A stretch of DNA of 64,000 bases. Origin: an uncultured Porphyromonadaceae bacterium. Its GTDB lineage: Bacteria; Bacteroidota; Bacteroidia; Bacteroidales; Muribaculaceae. The notes beneath the pieces are model-generated. The model saw only the letters and a list, made by a program, of their open reading frames with translations. It had not been told where the DNA came from and ran no database searches. Location of the stretch: contig CAMWID010000001.1 in assembly GCA_947174235.1 (NCBI GenBank), positions 1 to 64,000 on the forward strand, given 5' to 3'. This document shows, one piece after another, positions 19,631 to 29,017 of the stretch (position 1 is the stretch's first letter; the number at the start of each line of letters is the position of its first letter). Position numbers and translations under genes: made by a program.

Positions 19631-20437
19631 ATGACCATGACCAGGATTAATAATTTTTTTTCACGGGTTCTTGAGATTCTACGTATTTCCCCATCAAGAA
19701 AAAGCATTGCCGGAGACTCTTCAGTTTCCCGCACAAGTCCGGATAATGAAAGTTGCGAGACAATCCTCCAAGACAAAGCCTCCTGTCCTAACAGGAACTG
19801 CGAGACAAAGGTGACTATCTCAAAACAACAGCTTGCCGAACTTCCGGCAGCGCAATTCAAGGGGGAAATAAAAGTAATCGATAAAGCCGACGACATATCG
19901 GAAGCTGTGGCGGAGTTATACAAATCCGATATAATCGGATTTGACACAGAGACAAGACCTACTTTCAAAAAAGGTCAGTCAAACAACGTATCTCTGCTCC
20001 AATTGTCCACACGGAAAAAATGCTTCCTTTTCAGACTAAACCGTATCGGACTTGATTCAAAACTGATAGAATTGCTTCAGGATCCTTCACAGCTCAAAAT
20101 CGGACTTTCCATCCACGACGATTTCCACAATCTTAACAAACTGTCACATCTGGAACCCAAAGGATTTATAGACCTTCAGAGTTATGTCAAACAATACCGT
20201 ATTGCCGACAACAGTCTCACAAAGATCTATGCCATAATTTTCGGCAAAAGGATTTCCAAAGGACAACGGCTCACCAACTGGGAGGCGGACACCCTGACCC
20301 CACCGCAGAAAAGCTACGCGGCGCTTGACGCCTTGGCATGTGTGGACATATACGATTTCATTTCATCCGGGAAATTCAACCCCGATGACTCACCATACCT
20401 TGTCGAGATTCTACCCGAACCGGAAGCCAACGATTAA
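19631..20437 (+). CDS. 3'-5' exonuclease domain (RNase D-like) protein
   Basis: IIGFDTETRPTFKKGQSNNVSLLQLST, IGLSIHDDFHNL, KSYAALDALACVDIYDFI (DEDDy-type motifs). Confidence 0.85.
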   Translation: MTMTRINNFFSRVLEILRISPSRKSIAGDSSVSRTSPDNESCETILQDKASCPNRNCETKVTISKQQLAELPAAQFKGEIKVIDKADDISEAVAELYKSDIIGFDTETRPTFKKGQSNNVSLLQLSTRKKCFLFRLNRIGLDSKLIELLQDPSQLKIGLSIHDDFHNLNKLSHLEPKGFIDLQSYVKQYRIADNSLTKIYAIIFGKRISKGQRLTNWEADTLTPPQKSYAALDALACVDIYDFISSGKFNPDDSPYLVEILPEPEAND

Positions 20438-20447
20438 AGTTCACTTT

Positions 20448-20645
20448 ATGAAAAGAGATATCCTTGTGCCGGTGTTGCTCTCGGCATATGCCCTGTTTAT
20501 GACTTTTTATTTCGGCATTGATCTTCTGAAGTCGGGACATACCCTACGTTTCTTCCTTACCCTTTTTGCCGAAATAATCCTGATTGTTCTGTCATATTTC
20601 GCCTTACGCAAAAGAGACAGGTTGCGGAATAACCGTAAAAATTGA
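20448..20645 (+). CDS. small two-TM protein (65 aa)
   Basis: MKRDILVPVLLSAYALFMTFYFGIDLLKSGHTLRFFLTLFAEIILIVLSYFALRKRDRLRNNRKN, immediately downstream of exonuclease gene. Confidence 0.65.
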   Translation: MKRDILVPVLLSAYALFMTFYFGIDLLKSGHTLRFFLTLFAEIILIVLSYFALRKRDRLRNNRKN

Positions 20646-20670
20646 AAAAACTCAGGCTTAGCCCCCTTTC

Positions 20671-20726
20671 CCAAAATAAAGCGGATTGAGTAAGTATCGA
20701 TACTTACTCAATCCGCTTTATTTTGG
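20671..20726. terminator. 56-bp perfect loopless palindrome, probably bidirectional terminator
   Basis: CCAAAATAAAGCGGATTGAGTAAGTATC/GATACTTACTCAATCCGCTTTATTTTGG, between convergent transcripts. Confidence 0.75.
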
Positions 20727-20761
20727 ATATTTTCCATAATTCACATTTTTATAATGTGATA

Positions 20762-20854
20762 AAAAAAATAAAGGGTGATAACCTCCACGGTCGCACCCTT
20801 TGATAAGTTTCTACAGGTAAAAAATCTTAAGGTAAAAAAGATTGTTTTTAGGTT
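20762..20854 (-). ncRNA. putative small RNA (minus strand)
   Basis: Minus-strand promoter TTTG-N20-TAACTTTG (20891..20860), ~90-nt transcript without ORF, terminator stem AAAGGGTG/CACCCTTT followed by A and T8 (20769..20761). Confidence 0.65.
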
Positions 20855-20859
20855 CGGTG

Positions 20860-20891
20860 CAAAGTTATCACTTTATTGCGGACTGACCAAA
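20860..20891 (-). promoter_or_regulatory. promoter of putative sRNA
   Basis: Plus-strand CAAAGTTA (20860..20867) and CAAA (20888..20891) are the reverse complements of TAACTTTG and TTTG at 20-nt spacing. Confidence 0.65.
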
Positions 20892-20931
20892 TCTTTTTTA
20901 CCAAAATGTAAGAAACATGTTGTAGAACATA

Positions 20932-21675
20932 TTAACAGCCCCTCCATTTTAACAAATTTAAGCCGTTTTCATCCAAAACCGCATAACTAAATGTCCTGAT
21001 CCACTCACCGAGAACAATCATCTCACACCCGTCGGCTATCTCTTCACGACTCAATACGTGGACATGACCAAACATATAGAAATCCACTTCGCGGTGTGTC
21101 TTGTGATACTCTTCAACAAATGCGCGCAACCCTGCCACGACTCTCTCGTCGGGCACTCCCCTCTCCTCTCCGCTTTTGCGGCTGTGACGGCTCCATCCAT
21201 ATGCAAACGGAACCGTCCACCTCGGGTGTATCGCGCTGAACGCTTTCTGACATATCTTGTTTCTGAATATGCTCCTGATAAAACGAAATCCCGAAGGAAG
21301 GCTTCCGACTCCGTCGCCATGAGCCATGAATATACGCTTGTTGTGGACCACCTCTGTCAGCGAGCCGTCGACCACGCGTATTCCAAGCTCATTGGGAATA
21401 TAATCGAAAATCCAGATATCATGGTTCCCTATGAGCCATGTTATCTTTATTCCGGAGTCTGACAATTCGGCGAGCTTTCCGAAAAAACGTACGAACCCAC
21501 GAGGCACGACATAACGGTATTCATACCAGTAATCGAGCACATCCCCTAAAAGATAGATAGCTTCCGCATCCCCCTTTATGTGATCAAGGAATGCCACCAC
21601 CCTCTTCTCCGCTTCCCTGGAATCCGGGAAATAAGGGGCGCCAAGATGAAGATCGCTTAAAAAATATGTCCTCAT
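20932..21675 (-). CDS. lpxH: UDP-2,3-diacylglucosamine diphosphatase (LpxH-type metallophosphoesterase)
   Basis: MRTYFLSDLHLGAPYFPD, LLGDVLDYWYEYRYV, WLIGNHDIWIFDY, MAHGDGVG, FGHVHV. Confidence 0.88.
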   Translation of the reverse strand: MRTYFLSDLHLGAPYFPDSREAEKRVVAFLDHIKGDAEAIYLLGDVLDYWYEYRYVVPRGFVRFFGKLAELSDSGIKITWLIGNHDIWIFDYIPNELGIRVVDGSLTEVVHNKRIFMAHGDGVGSLPSGFRFIRSIFRNKICQKAFSAIHPRWTVPFAYGWSRHSRKSGEERGVPDERVVAGLRAFVEEYHKTHREVDFYMFGHVHVLSREEIADGCEMIVLGEWIRTFSYAVLDENGLNLLKWRGC

Positions 21676-21686
21676 TATTCAGGATA

Positions 21687-22202
21687 TCACATAAACCCGA
21701 GTTCAAGCTTAGCTTCCTCGCTCATCATATCCTGAGTCCATACCGGCTCGAACACAAGCCTGAGATCCACTTTAGCAGGACCCTCGACACTCATTAGTTT
21801 TTGCCGGACATCTTCCATTATGAAATCGGCGGCGGGACATCCCGGAGCCGTGAGCGTCATCTCCACGTGAAGCGTTTTATCTTCGGGGTTATAGTCTATT
21901 TTATATATGAGACCGAGATCATAGACATTGACAGGTATTTCAGGATCATATACCGTTCGGAGAAGCTCTATCGCCCGTTCTGTCACCCTCATCACCTCTT
22001 CGGCGTCACTCTCGGCTTTCTCCACTGACAACGGAGTGCTGTCTGAAGCCGTGACTGATCCGGTTGCGCCGTTGTCTTTCACAGCAGGATCATTTTGTCC
22101 GGATACGGGGTTTTCTTCCTCTATTGATCGATTGTTAGCGTCCATTTTATTAAGATTTACGTTATTCAGAAGGTCATCTACAGGCATACCTTCTGTTTCC
22201 AT
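21687..22202 (-). CDS. DUF59/MIP18 family metal-sulfur cluster assembly factor (SufT/PaaD-like)
   Basis: TVYDPEIPVNVYDLGLIYKIDYNPEDKTLHVEMTLTAPGCPAADFI. Start uncertain (22202, 22187 or 22145). Confidence 0.88.
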   Translation of the reverse strand: METEGMPVDDLLNNVNLNKMDANNRSIEEENPVSGQNDPAVKDNGATGSVTASDSTPLSVEKAESDAEEVMRVTERAIELLRTVYDPEIPVNVYDLGLIYKIDYNPEDKTLHVEMTLTAPGCPAADFIMEDVRQKLMSVEGPAKVDLRLVFEPVWTQDMMSEEAKLELGFM

Positions 22203-22372
22203 GTGCAAAGTTAAATAAAAACATAGTCTCAAATCCCCTTGACGGCAACATTTTTCATCTATTTAAAAGTTTTTATTAACTTTGCAGCTGATTGGCTTGC
22301 CGTTTCCACTCCACAGAAGAGTCTTATGACGGCTTTCCAGATCTATAAATCAATTTAATCATAACAAATCGT

Positions 22373-22981
22373 ATGAAATCTTACAAGAAAGTTCTTATCG
22401 TGTTCCTGCTTGCCGTGTTCGGCATGGGTGCCGCACAGGCACAATTCCGCTTTGGTGTGAAAGCCGGTCTCAACCTCAACAGCCTCCATCTGTCGAATCT
22501 CCAAAAAAACTTCAATGATGACAACCAGTGCGGCTATACCCTCGGCGTAATGACCGAGTTCCAGGTTCCCCTTATCGGACTCTGTTTCGATCTCTCCGCT
22601 ATGTACACCCGCATGGGATCCGAACTGGAAGGCACGGAAGACGGCAAGGAGCCTGCATACAACAAAAACTTCCTTGAGATACCCCTGAATCTGAAATACA
22701 AATTCGGACTTCCGGTTGTAGGATCGATCATTTCTCCCTATCTCTTTACCGGTCCGTCTTTCGCATTCAAGCTTGATAAAAATTCAGTTGACGCATTGAA
22801 GACAAAGACTTGTCAGGTGGCATGGAACATCGGTCTCGGCGTGGAACTCATCAAGCATCTCCAGATTTCCGGAGCATATGGCTTCGGTATCAACAACATC
22901 GCCGACCACTGGGGTGTCGAGACAACTGACGTGAAGGTCAAAAACAACTACTGGACAGTGACAGCGGCGTGGCTGTTCTGA
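22373..22981 (+). CDS. outer-membrane beta-barrel (porin family/PorT-like) protein
   Basis: Signal peptide ...GAAQAQFRFGVKAGLNLNSLHLSN, C-terminal aromatic residue (WLF); TAACTTTG box 22277..22284. Confidence 0.82.
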   Translation: MKSYKKVLIVFLLAVFGMGAAQAQFRFGVKAGLNLNSLHLSNLQKNFNDDNQCGYTLGVMTEFQVPLIGLCFDLSAMYTRMGSELEGTEDGKEPAYNKNFLEIPLNLKYKFGLPVVGSIISPYLFTGPSFAFKLDKNSVDALKTKTCQVAWNIGLGVELIKHLQISGAYGFGINNIADHWGVETTDVKVKNNYWTVTAAWLF

Positions 22982-23014
22982 CACCAAATTCATACGCAAC
23001 ATAACTGATTCAAA

Positions 23015-23626
23015 ATGTTTAAGAAATTTATCATTCTGGCAGCGGTGATCGTCTCCGCGATTTCAGCATCGGCTGAATTTCGCTGGGGTCCTACAGCTGG
23101 CGTGAATTTCTCTACCTTCCACTGGAAACAAGATCTCGCTAAGACGTCAATGCTGTGTGGCGGACAAGCGGGTGTGATGGGAGAGATCATGATTCCGGGC
23201 ATCGGCTTCGGTATCGACCTCGGTCTGAAATATAATCTCCATGGGGCACACGTAAATTTTGGAGACCATAAGATCTGGGCTTCTGACGGGATTAAAAATC
23301 AGGACGTATGGCTCCACACACTTGAAATACCGCTGAATCTGCGCTTCAAATGGACGAGGATGAACGGTTTTGAGCGCGTGCTCGCCCCGTTTGTCTTCGG
23401 AGGTCCTGTTTTCAATTTCACTGTAGCCACCAACGAGGCTCCCGCCATCAATCATCCGGCGGGTTATGTCGCGATGCAGTGCGGTGCCGGTGTCGAGCTT
23501 TTCGAACATTGGCAAGTCTCGGGCGGATACTCGTGGGGAATCAGTTATCAGGTGCGTACAATTAAGCTTGACAACTATTCCGCGCAATACCGCGGCGGTT
23601 TTATCAACGTGGCTTATCTATTCTGA
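23015..23626 (+). CDS. outer-membrane beta-barrel (porin family/PorT-like) protein
   Basis: Paralogous to the preceding gene (AEFRWGPTAGVNFSTFHW...GGQAGVMGEIMIPGIGFGIDLGLKY), C-terminal YLF. Confidence 0.82.
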   Translation: MFKKFIILAAVIVSAISASAEFRWGPTAGVNFSTFHWKQDLAKTSMLCGGQAGVMGEIMIPGIGFGIDLGLKYNLHGAHVNFGDHKIWASDGIKNQDVWLHTLEIPLNLRFKWTRMNGFERVLAPFVFGGPVFNFTVATNEAPAINHPAGYVAMQCGAGVELFEHWQVSGGYSWGISYQVRTIKLDNYSAQYRGGFINVAYLF

Positions 23627-23634
23627 TCAATCCC

Positions 23635-26106
23635 TTGTTTGCCGAAGTCATACTCCCCCTTCCCCTTTATTCCACCTTCACATACGCCATTCCTGACGAA
23701 ATGGCTGCGGAGGTTCAGGTAGGGTCGCGTGTGCTCGTACAGTTCGGCAAAAAGAAATATTACACTGCCATAGTGGAGTGTCTTCACTCTAACAAACCTA
23801 AAGGTTATGACGTGAAACCTCTGATGGCGGTACTTGATTCTTCTCCTGTAGTCCGCTATCCCCAGCTGAAACTCTGGCATTGGATAGCGGACTATTATCT
23901 TTGTGCCCCGGGTGATGTCTTCAAAGCTGCCGTACCAACCGGTCTGAAACCGGAAAGCGAGACTTTCCTTTCCCTGAATCCCGACTATGAACCGGATGAA
24001 GCCAGTCCGTTTAAGATGTCGGAACGTCAGGCTGTGATTATCCAGCATCTCCAGGATAAGAAAAGGATGAAAATCTCCGAAATCGAAGGTGAAACAGGAT
24101 ATAAGAACGTCGCGTCTCTCGTCAACCGACTTATGGAGGCAGGCATTGTGGAGATCGACGAGAAGGTGGTGGAACGGTACCGTGCCAAAAAGACCACATA
24201 CGTGCGTCTTGCATTTGAACGTGGCGACTCCGACAGGCTCCATGAATGTTTCGGACTTGTCACAAGATCCCGTCAACAGGAAAAAGCATTGATCGCCTAT
24301 CTTGACCTTTCCGGATGGATGTCGCCTACCGGAGATTTGAAAAATGTGGAGCGAGACAAACTGCTTGAAGTTTCCGGTGTCTCCCCTGCTGTCTTGCGGG
24401 CACTCGTCGACAAGGGGATAATGCAGGTTATAAAAAAAAGCGTAAACAGATTCGGAGCTAACGCCAACGACAAACCTATTGAATTATCTCCACTCTCTGA
24501 ATCCCAATCAAAAGCGCTCAGCGAAATAACTGAAGGGTTCAAAAGCTCTCAGGTGCAGCTCCTTCATGGTGTCACCGGATCGGGGAAGACAGAAGTTTAC
24601 ACACACCTGATAACCAAGACTCTTGACCAAGGGAATCAGGTATTATTTCTTGTTCCGGAAATTTCTCTGACCACTCAATTGTCTGACCGTCTCAGGAAAG
24701 TGTTCGGCAAGCGGTTGCTCGTATACCATTCGAAGTTCTCCGATTCCGAACGGGTGGATATATGGAGAAGACTTCTGACTACAAACGAACCGCTCGTAGT
24801 GTTGGGGGTGCGATCGTCAATATTCCTGCCGTTTGCCCGTCTTGGTCTGATAATAGTGGATGAAGAGCATGAGGCGTCTTTCAAACAATATGATCCTGCA
24901 CCACGATATAATGCCCGCGACGCTGCTTTGGTGCTTGCCGGAATGCATGGGGCTAAGTCTTTGTTAGGGTCTGCGACACCGTCTGTAGAAACATACTTCA
25001 AGGCTACAAACGGTAAATACGGACTTGTGACATTATCAGAGCGTTTCGATGGTGCCACCCTGCCGGATGTGGAGATTGTCGACATGAAAGAGATGAGAAA
25101 GAAAAAGGAGGTCAAGGGCATCATCTCATCCCCGCTGCGTAAGAGGATTCTCAACACTCTTGCCGACAAAAAGCAGGTGATAATGTTCCAGAACCGTCGT
25201 GGATTCGCACCTGTGGTGGTATGCGACCAATGTGGCTGGACCCCGAAATGTCAGAATTGCGACGTCTCATTGGTTTATCATAAAAATCTTGCCCTCCTCC
25301 GCTGCCATTATTGTGGTTTTACCAGAACACTACCACAATTGTGCCCGGCATGCGGTCAGAACGGTATACGTATTTTCGGATATGGCACCGAGCGTATCGC
25401 CGAAGAGCTACATGAAGAATTTCAAGGATACAGAGTCGCCCGCATGGATCTCGACACTACCCGCAATAAAGATGCTTATCAGGAGATAATTGAAGAATTT
25501 GCACGACATGAGACGGATATACTTGTAGGCACACAGATGGTGTCGAAAGGGCTCGATTTCGGAGATGTGAGAACGGTAGGTGTACTTAATGCCGACACAT
25601 TGCTCAACTTCCCCGATTTCAGAAGCAACGAACGTGCATACAACATGCTCGAACAGGTTGCCGGACGTGCCGGACGCCGCAAAGAAAAAGGATCCGTAGT
25701 GATCCAGACTGTCAATCCGGACCATGAAGTCCTTAAATATGTAAAGGCACACGACTACGATTCATACTATAAGGCAGAGATCAAAGACCGTGCGAAATTC
25801 GCCTATCCTCCCTTCACAAAAGTGATCAACACCTATCTGAAAAACAAAGATGCCGTGGCTTGCGACCATGCAGCCGTGACACTGGCAAAGGCAATGCGTC
25901 AGGTGTTCGGAGAAAGAGTGTTGGGACCTGAAAAACCATTTGTTTCCCGTGTGGCAACATGGTATCTCCAATCCATAATGCTGAAAGTAGAGGCGGGAGC
26001 CTCAATGAAAAAAGTGAAAGATCTTCTCCGTCAGATCACCGCCTCCATAGCCGCAGACCCGGCAATACGCACCTCCCAGATCTACTACGACGTCGATCCC
26101 GTATAA
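23635..26106 (+). CDS. priA: primosomal protein N' (replication restart helicase PriA), TTG start
   Basis: LLHGVTGSGKTEVY, VDEEHEASFKQYDPAPRYNARDAAL, zinc-binding cysteines CDQCGWTPKCQNCDVSLVYHKNLALLRCHYCGFTRTLPQLCPACG. Confidence 0.96.
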   Translation: MFAEVILPLPLYSTFTYAIPDEMAAEVQVGSRVLVQFGKKKYYTAIVECLHSNKPKGYDVKPLMAVLDSSPVVRYPQLKLWHWIADYYLCAPGDVFKAAVPTGLKPESETFLSLNPDYEPDEASPFKMSERQAVIIQHLQDKKRMKISEIEGETGYKNVASLVNRLMEAGIVEIDEKVVERYRAKKTTYVRLAFERGDSDRLHECFGLVTRSRQQEKALIAYLDLSGWMSPTGDLKNVERDKLLEVSGVSPAVLRALVDKGIMQVIKKSVNRFGANANDKPIELSPLSESQSKALSEITEGFKSSQVQLLHGVTGSGKTEVYTHLITKTLDQGNQVLFLVPEISLTTQLSDRLRKVFGKRLLVYHSKFSDSERVDIWRRLLTTNEPLVVLGVRSSIFLPFARLGLIIVDEEHEASFKQYDPAPRYNARDAALVLAGMHGAKSLLGSATPSVETYFKATNGKYGLVTLSERFDGATLPDVEIVDMKEMRKKKEVKGIISSPLRKRILNTLADKKQVIMFQNRRGFAPVVVCDQCGWTPKCQNCDVSLVYHKNLALLRCHYCGFTRTLPQLCPACGQNGIRIFGYGTERIAEELHEEFQGYRVARMDLDTTRNKDAYQEIIEEFARHETDILVGTQMVSKGLDFGDVRTVGVLNADTLLNFPDFRSNERAYNMLEQVAGRAGRRKEKGSVVIQTVNPDHEVLKYVKAHDYDSYYKAEIKDRAKFAYPPFTKVINTYLKNKDAVACDHAAVTLAKAMRQVFGERVLGPEKPFVSRVATWYLQSIMLKVEAGASMKKVKDLLRQITASIAADPAIRTSQIYYDVDPV

Positions 26107-26297
26107 ATTCAATCGTTAGTCAACTGGTTCTTTTGCTCCATATTTCATTGAGTCCTTGTGTCCTTATGTTCTTATGTTCAATATCCCATTTTATCCCTTA
26201 ACCTTTTGTCCTTTTGTCCTTATGTTCCAAAGCTCACACCAAAATTTTCATTAATGTTTTACGTTTATTCCATAGATATCCTAAAACTCTTCTACAA

Positions 26298-27494
26298 ATG
26301 TACGAAATAATCCACGATTTTCTCTCCTCATTCCTTTCTGAAAACATTGCGCAAATGGCGTTTGCACCCGTCACATTAGCAACAATTGCCATTCTTGCTT
26401 ATCTTGCCTATCTCTTTTGCCACAGCGTGGTGGCGATGATTGTAAGAATCATCACCAGGCGTACCGTCAGCACCTGGGACGACGATCTGTTCAACGACCG
26501 TCTCATGAAAGCGTTCTCCCAACTTGCACCGGCAATTCTGGTGGCTTATCTTCTGCCCGATGCCTTCAATGAAGAAGGGAAAGTATATACCTGGCTCACC
26601 AAGCTGACAGAATTTTACATAGTCTGGGCTTTCGTGCATCTTGCCAACAGATTCCTGCAGAACCTGTACGATGCTTTCGACAAAAGAAAAAAATACAAAA
26701 TACACACTCTAAGGGGCGTGTTCCAGATTCTCAAACTTCTTTTCATCTGTGTGGGAGTCATCATCGGCATAAGTATCCTCTTCGACAAGAGTCCGATTGC
26801 CATTCTGACCGCGTTCGGAGCATCCGCCGCCGTCCTCATGCTGGTATTCAAGGACACGATTCTCGGACTTGTGGCAGGTGTACAGCTCACCGCCAACGAC
26901 ATGCTCAAGAAAGGGGATTGGATTGTAGTATCCAAATCAGGTGCGAACGGAGAAGTGATCGACGTATCGCTCACAACGGTAAAAATCCGAAACTGGGACA
27001 ACTCCGTTACAACCGTACCCCCATATACCCTTGTCAGTGAATCGTTCCAGAATTTCAAACCCATGCAGCAATCCGGAGGCAGACGCGTGATGCGCTCTGT
27101 CTTCATCGATATAAACTCCATAAGATTCTGCACTCCGCGCCAACTCTCTGAACTGAAGGACAAAGGATGGCTTACAGAAGAAGACACCGACAAAGCGGGG
27201 CACACCGTAAACATCGGACTTCTCCGACGGTATCTTGAACGCTATCTTGCCTCTCATCCGGATGTCGAGACAAGAATGACCCATATGGTCAGACAATTGC
27301 AGCCGACTCCCCAGGGCATACCGCTTGAACTTTATTTCTTCACCAACACCACCGAGTGGGTGGCATACGAACATATCCAGTCAGACATTTTCAACCATGT
27401 CTACGCTGTGGTACAGGAATTCGGGCTGTCGATATATCAGGCTCCTTCAGGCTCCGATGTATCATCCCTCTCCCCTCGTTCCCTGACATCATAA
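26298..27494 (+). CDS. mechanosensitive ion channel, MscS family
   Basis: DKSPIAILTAFGASAAVLMLVFKDTILGLVAGVQLTANDMLKKGDWIVVSKSGANGEVIDVSLTTVKIRNWDNSVTTVPPYTLV. Confidence 0.93.
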   Translation: MYEIIHDFLSSFLSENIAQMAFAPVTLATIAILAYLAYLFCHSVVAMIVRIITRRTVSTWDDDLFNDRLMKAFSQLAPAILVAYLLPDAFNEEGKVYTWLTKLTEFYIVWAFVHLANRFLQNLYDAFDKRKKYKIHTLRGVFQILKLLFICVGVIIGISILFDKSPIAILTAFGASAAVLMLVFKDTILGLVAGVQLTANDMLKKGDWIVVSKSGANGEVIDVSLTTVKIRNWDNSVTTVPPYTLVSESFQNFKPMQQSGGRRVMRSVFIDINSIRFCTPRQLSELKDKGWLTEEDTDKAGHTVNIGLLRRYLERYLASHPDVETRMTHMVRQLQPTPQGIPLELYFFTNTTEWVAYEHIQSDIFNHVYAVVQEFGLSIYQAPSGSDVSSLSPRSLTS

Positions 27495-27604
27495 AAATGT
27501 TGATGCGGTTGTGAAAAACAGGGTTGCATATCTGAGGCATATTTTGTAATTTCGCGCATCAAAGCCGAACTCATCAAGTCTGCGGTACATACATTAATAC
27601 CCGG

Positions 27605-29017
27605 ATGCACATGAGCCGGTATCTGACAACAGATATCAACCTTTGTAGAACACAGTCCATACATGGAGAACACAGATCATACCATCTGTTCCACAACATG
27701 GGCATTGACATGACCGACATGCATAATACCGGAATTGACACTATACATGACGAATTCGACAGGTGCCATTTATGGCATCCGTACACATCGACACACAATC
27801 CGTTGCCAACTTATGTTGTAGACCACGCCGACGGAGCAGAGATAGTCCTTGCCGACGGCACTCGCCTGATCGACGGGATGTCATCATGGTGGTGCGTGAT
27901 ACATGGATACAACCATCCGGTATTAAACAAGGCAATCACCGATCAGATCGCAAAAATGAGTCATGTGATGTTCGGAGGTTTCACCCACCGCCCGGCGATA
28001 GAACTCGGTAAACTTCTGCTTTCCATCCTTCCTCCCTCCATGAACCACATATTTTATGCTGATTCAGGCAGTGTGGCTACCGAAGTGGCTATGAAGATGG
28101 CGGTGCAGGCACAAAACAATCACAAACGTACCAATTTCGCCACAATTCGTTCCGGATACCATGGTGATACCTGGAATGCGATGTCGGTATGCGATCCGGT
28201 GACCGGCATGCATGGCGCATTCGGTCCGGCTCTCCCGATAAGATTCTTTGCTGAAGCTCCCACATGCCGTTTCGATGATGAATGGGATCCGAAATCATTC
28301 GAACCGATGCAAAAAATCCTTGATGATCACTCAGATGAAATCGCTGCGGTAATCCTCGAACCTGTAGTACAAGGTGCCGGTGGAATGAGATTCTATCATC
28401 CCCGTTACCTTCGAGAACTCCGCCGGGCATGCGATGAAAAGGGAGTGCTTCTTATCTTCGATGAAATCGCAACAGGATTCGGACGCACCGGTAAACTGTT
28501 CGCGTGGGAACACGCCGGCGTAGAACCGGACATAATGCTTTTGGGTAAAGCCATCACCGGCGGCTATATGACATTCTCCGCCATAGCCGCTTCCGCAAAA
28601 GTGGCGGACATGATCTCTTCCGGAGAAGCGGGAGTAATGATGCACGGTCCGACATTCATGGGGAATCCTCTCGCATGTTCTGTGGCATTGGCTGCAATAA
28701 GACTCCTTCTTAATTCTCCATGGCAGGAGAGGATAAAACGTATTGAATCCATTATGAAAGAGCGGCTTGCCCCGGCGCAAAAACTACCGAACGTCAGGGA
28801 TGTGCGCGTGTTGGGCGGAATTGGCGTTATAGAGGTTGATCAATACGTAGATTGCGGAGAGTTTCAGAAAAGATGCGTGAAAGAGGGAGTCTGGATCCGA
28901 CCTTTTGGCCACAACTGCTATATCATGCCGCCATATATGGCGGTCAGCGACGAACAGGTTGAAAAATTGTGCGACGCACTGATAAAGTTAGTAAAAGAAA
29001 TGCCATGCCGGGAATAA
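27605..29017 (+). CDS. bioA: adenosylmethionine-8-amino-7-oxononanoate aminotransferase (start probably internal, e.g. near 27710)
   Basis: [79 protein letters not shown]. Confidence 0.95.
   Translation: MHMSRYLTTDINLCRTQSIHGEHRSYHLFHNMGIDMTDMHNTGIDTIHDEFDRCHLWHPYTSTHNPLPTYVVDHADGAEIVLADGTRLIDGMSSWWCVIHGYNHPVLNKAITDQIAKMSHVMFGGFTHRPAIELGKLLLSILPPSMNHIFYADSGSVATEVAMKMAVQAQNNHKRTNFATIRSGYHGDTWNAMSVCDPVTGMHGAFGPALPIRFFAEAPTCRFDDEWDPKSFEPMQKILDDHSDEIAAVILEPVVQGAGGMRFYHPRYLRELRRACDEKGVLLIFDEIATGFGRTGKLFAWEHAGVEPDIMLLGKAITGGYMTFSAIAASAKVADMISSGEAGVMMHGPTFMGNPLACSVALAAIRLLLNSPWQERIKRIESIMKERLAPAQKLPNVRDVRVLGGIGVIEVDQYVDCGEFQKRCVKEGVWIRPFGHNCYIMPPYMAVSDEQVEKLCDALIKLVKEMPCRE

Noticed and set aside
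22373-23626. Two adjacent paralogous beta-barrel proteins as a possible novel antigenic-variation locus
   Set aside because: Tandem porin-family paralogues are common in Bacteroidales and no inverted repeats or recombinase are present.
27645-27695. Weak dyad (GAACACAGAT...ATCTGTTCC) considered as a biotin-repressor or BioR operator upstream of bioA
   Set aside because: Imperfect, matches no operator I recognise, and may lie inside the coding region depending on the true bioA start.
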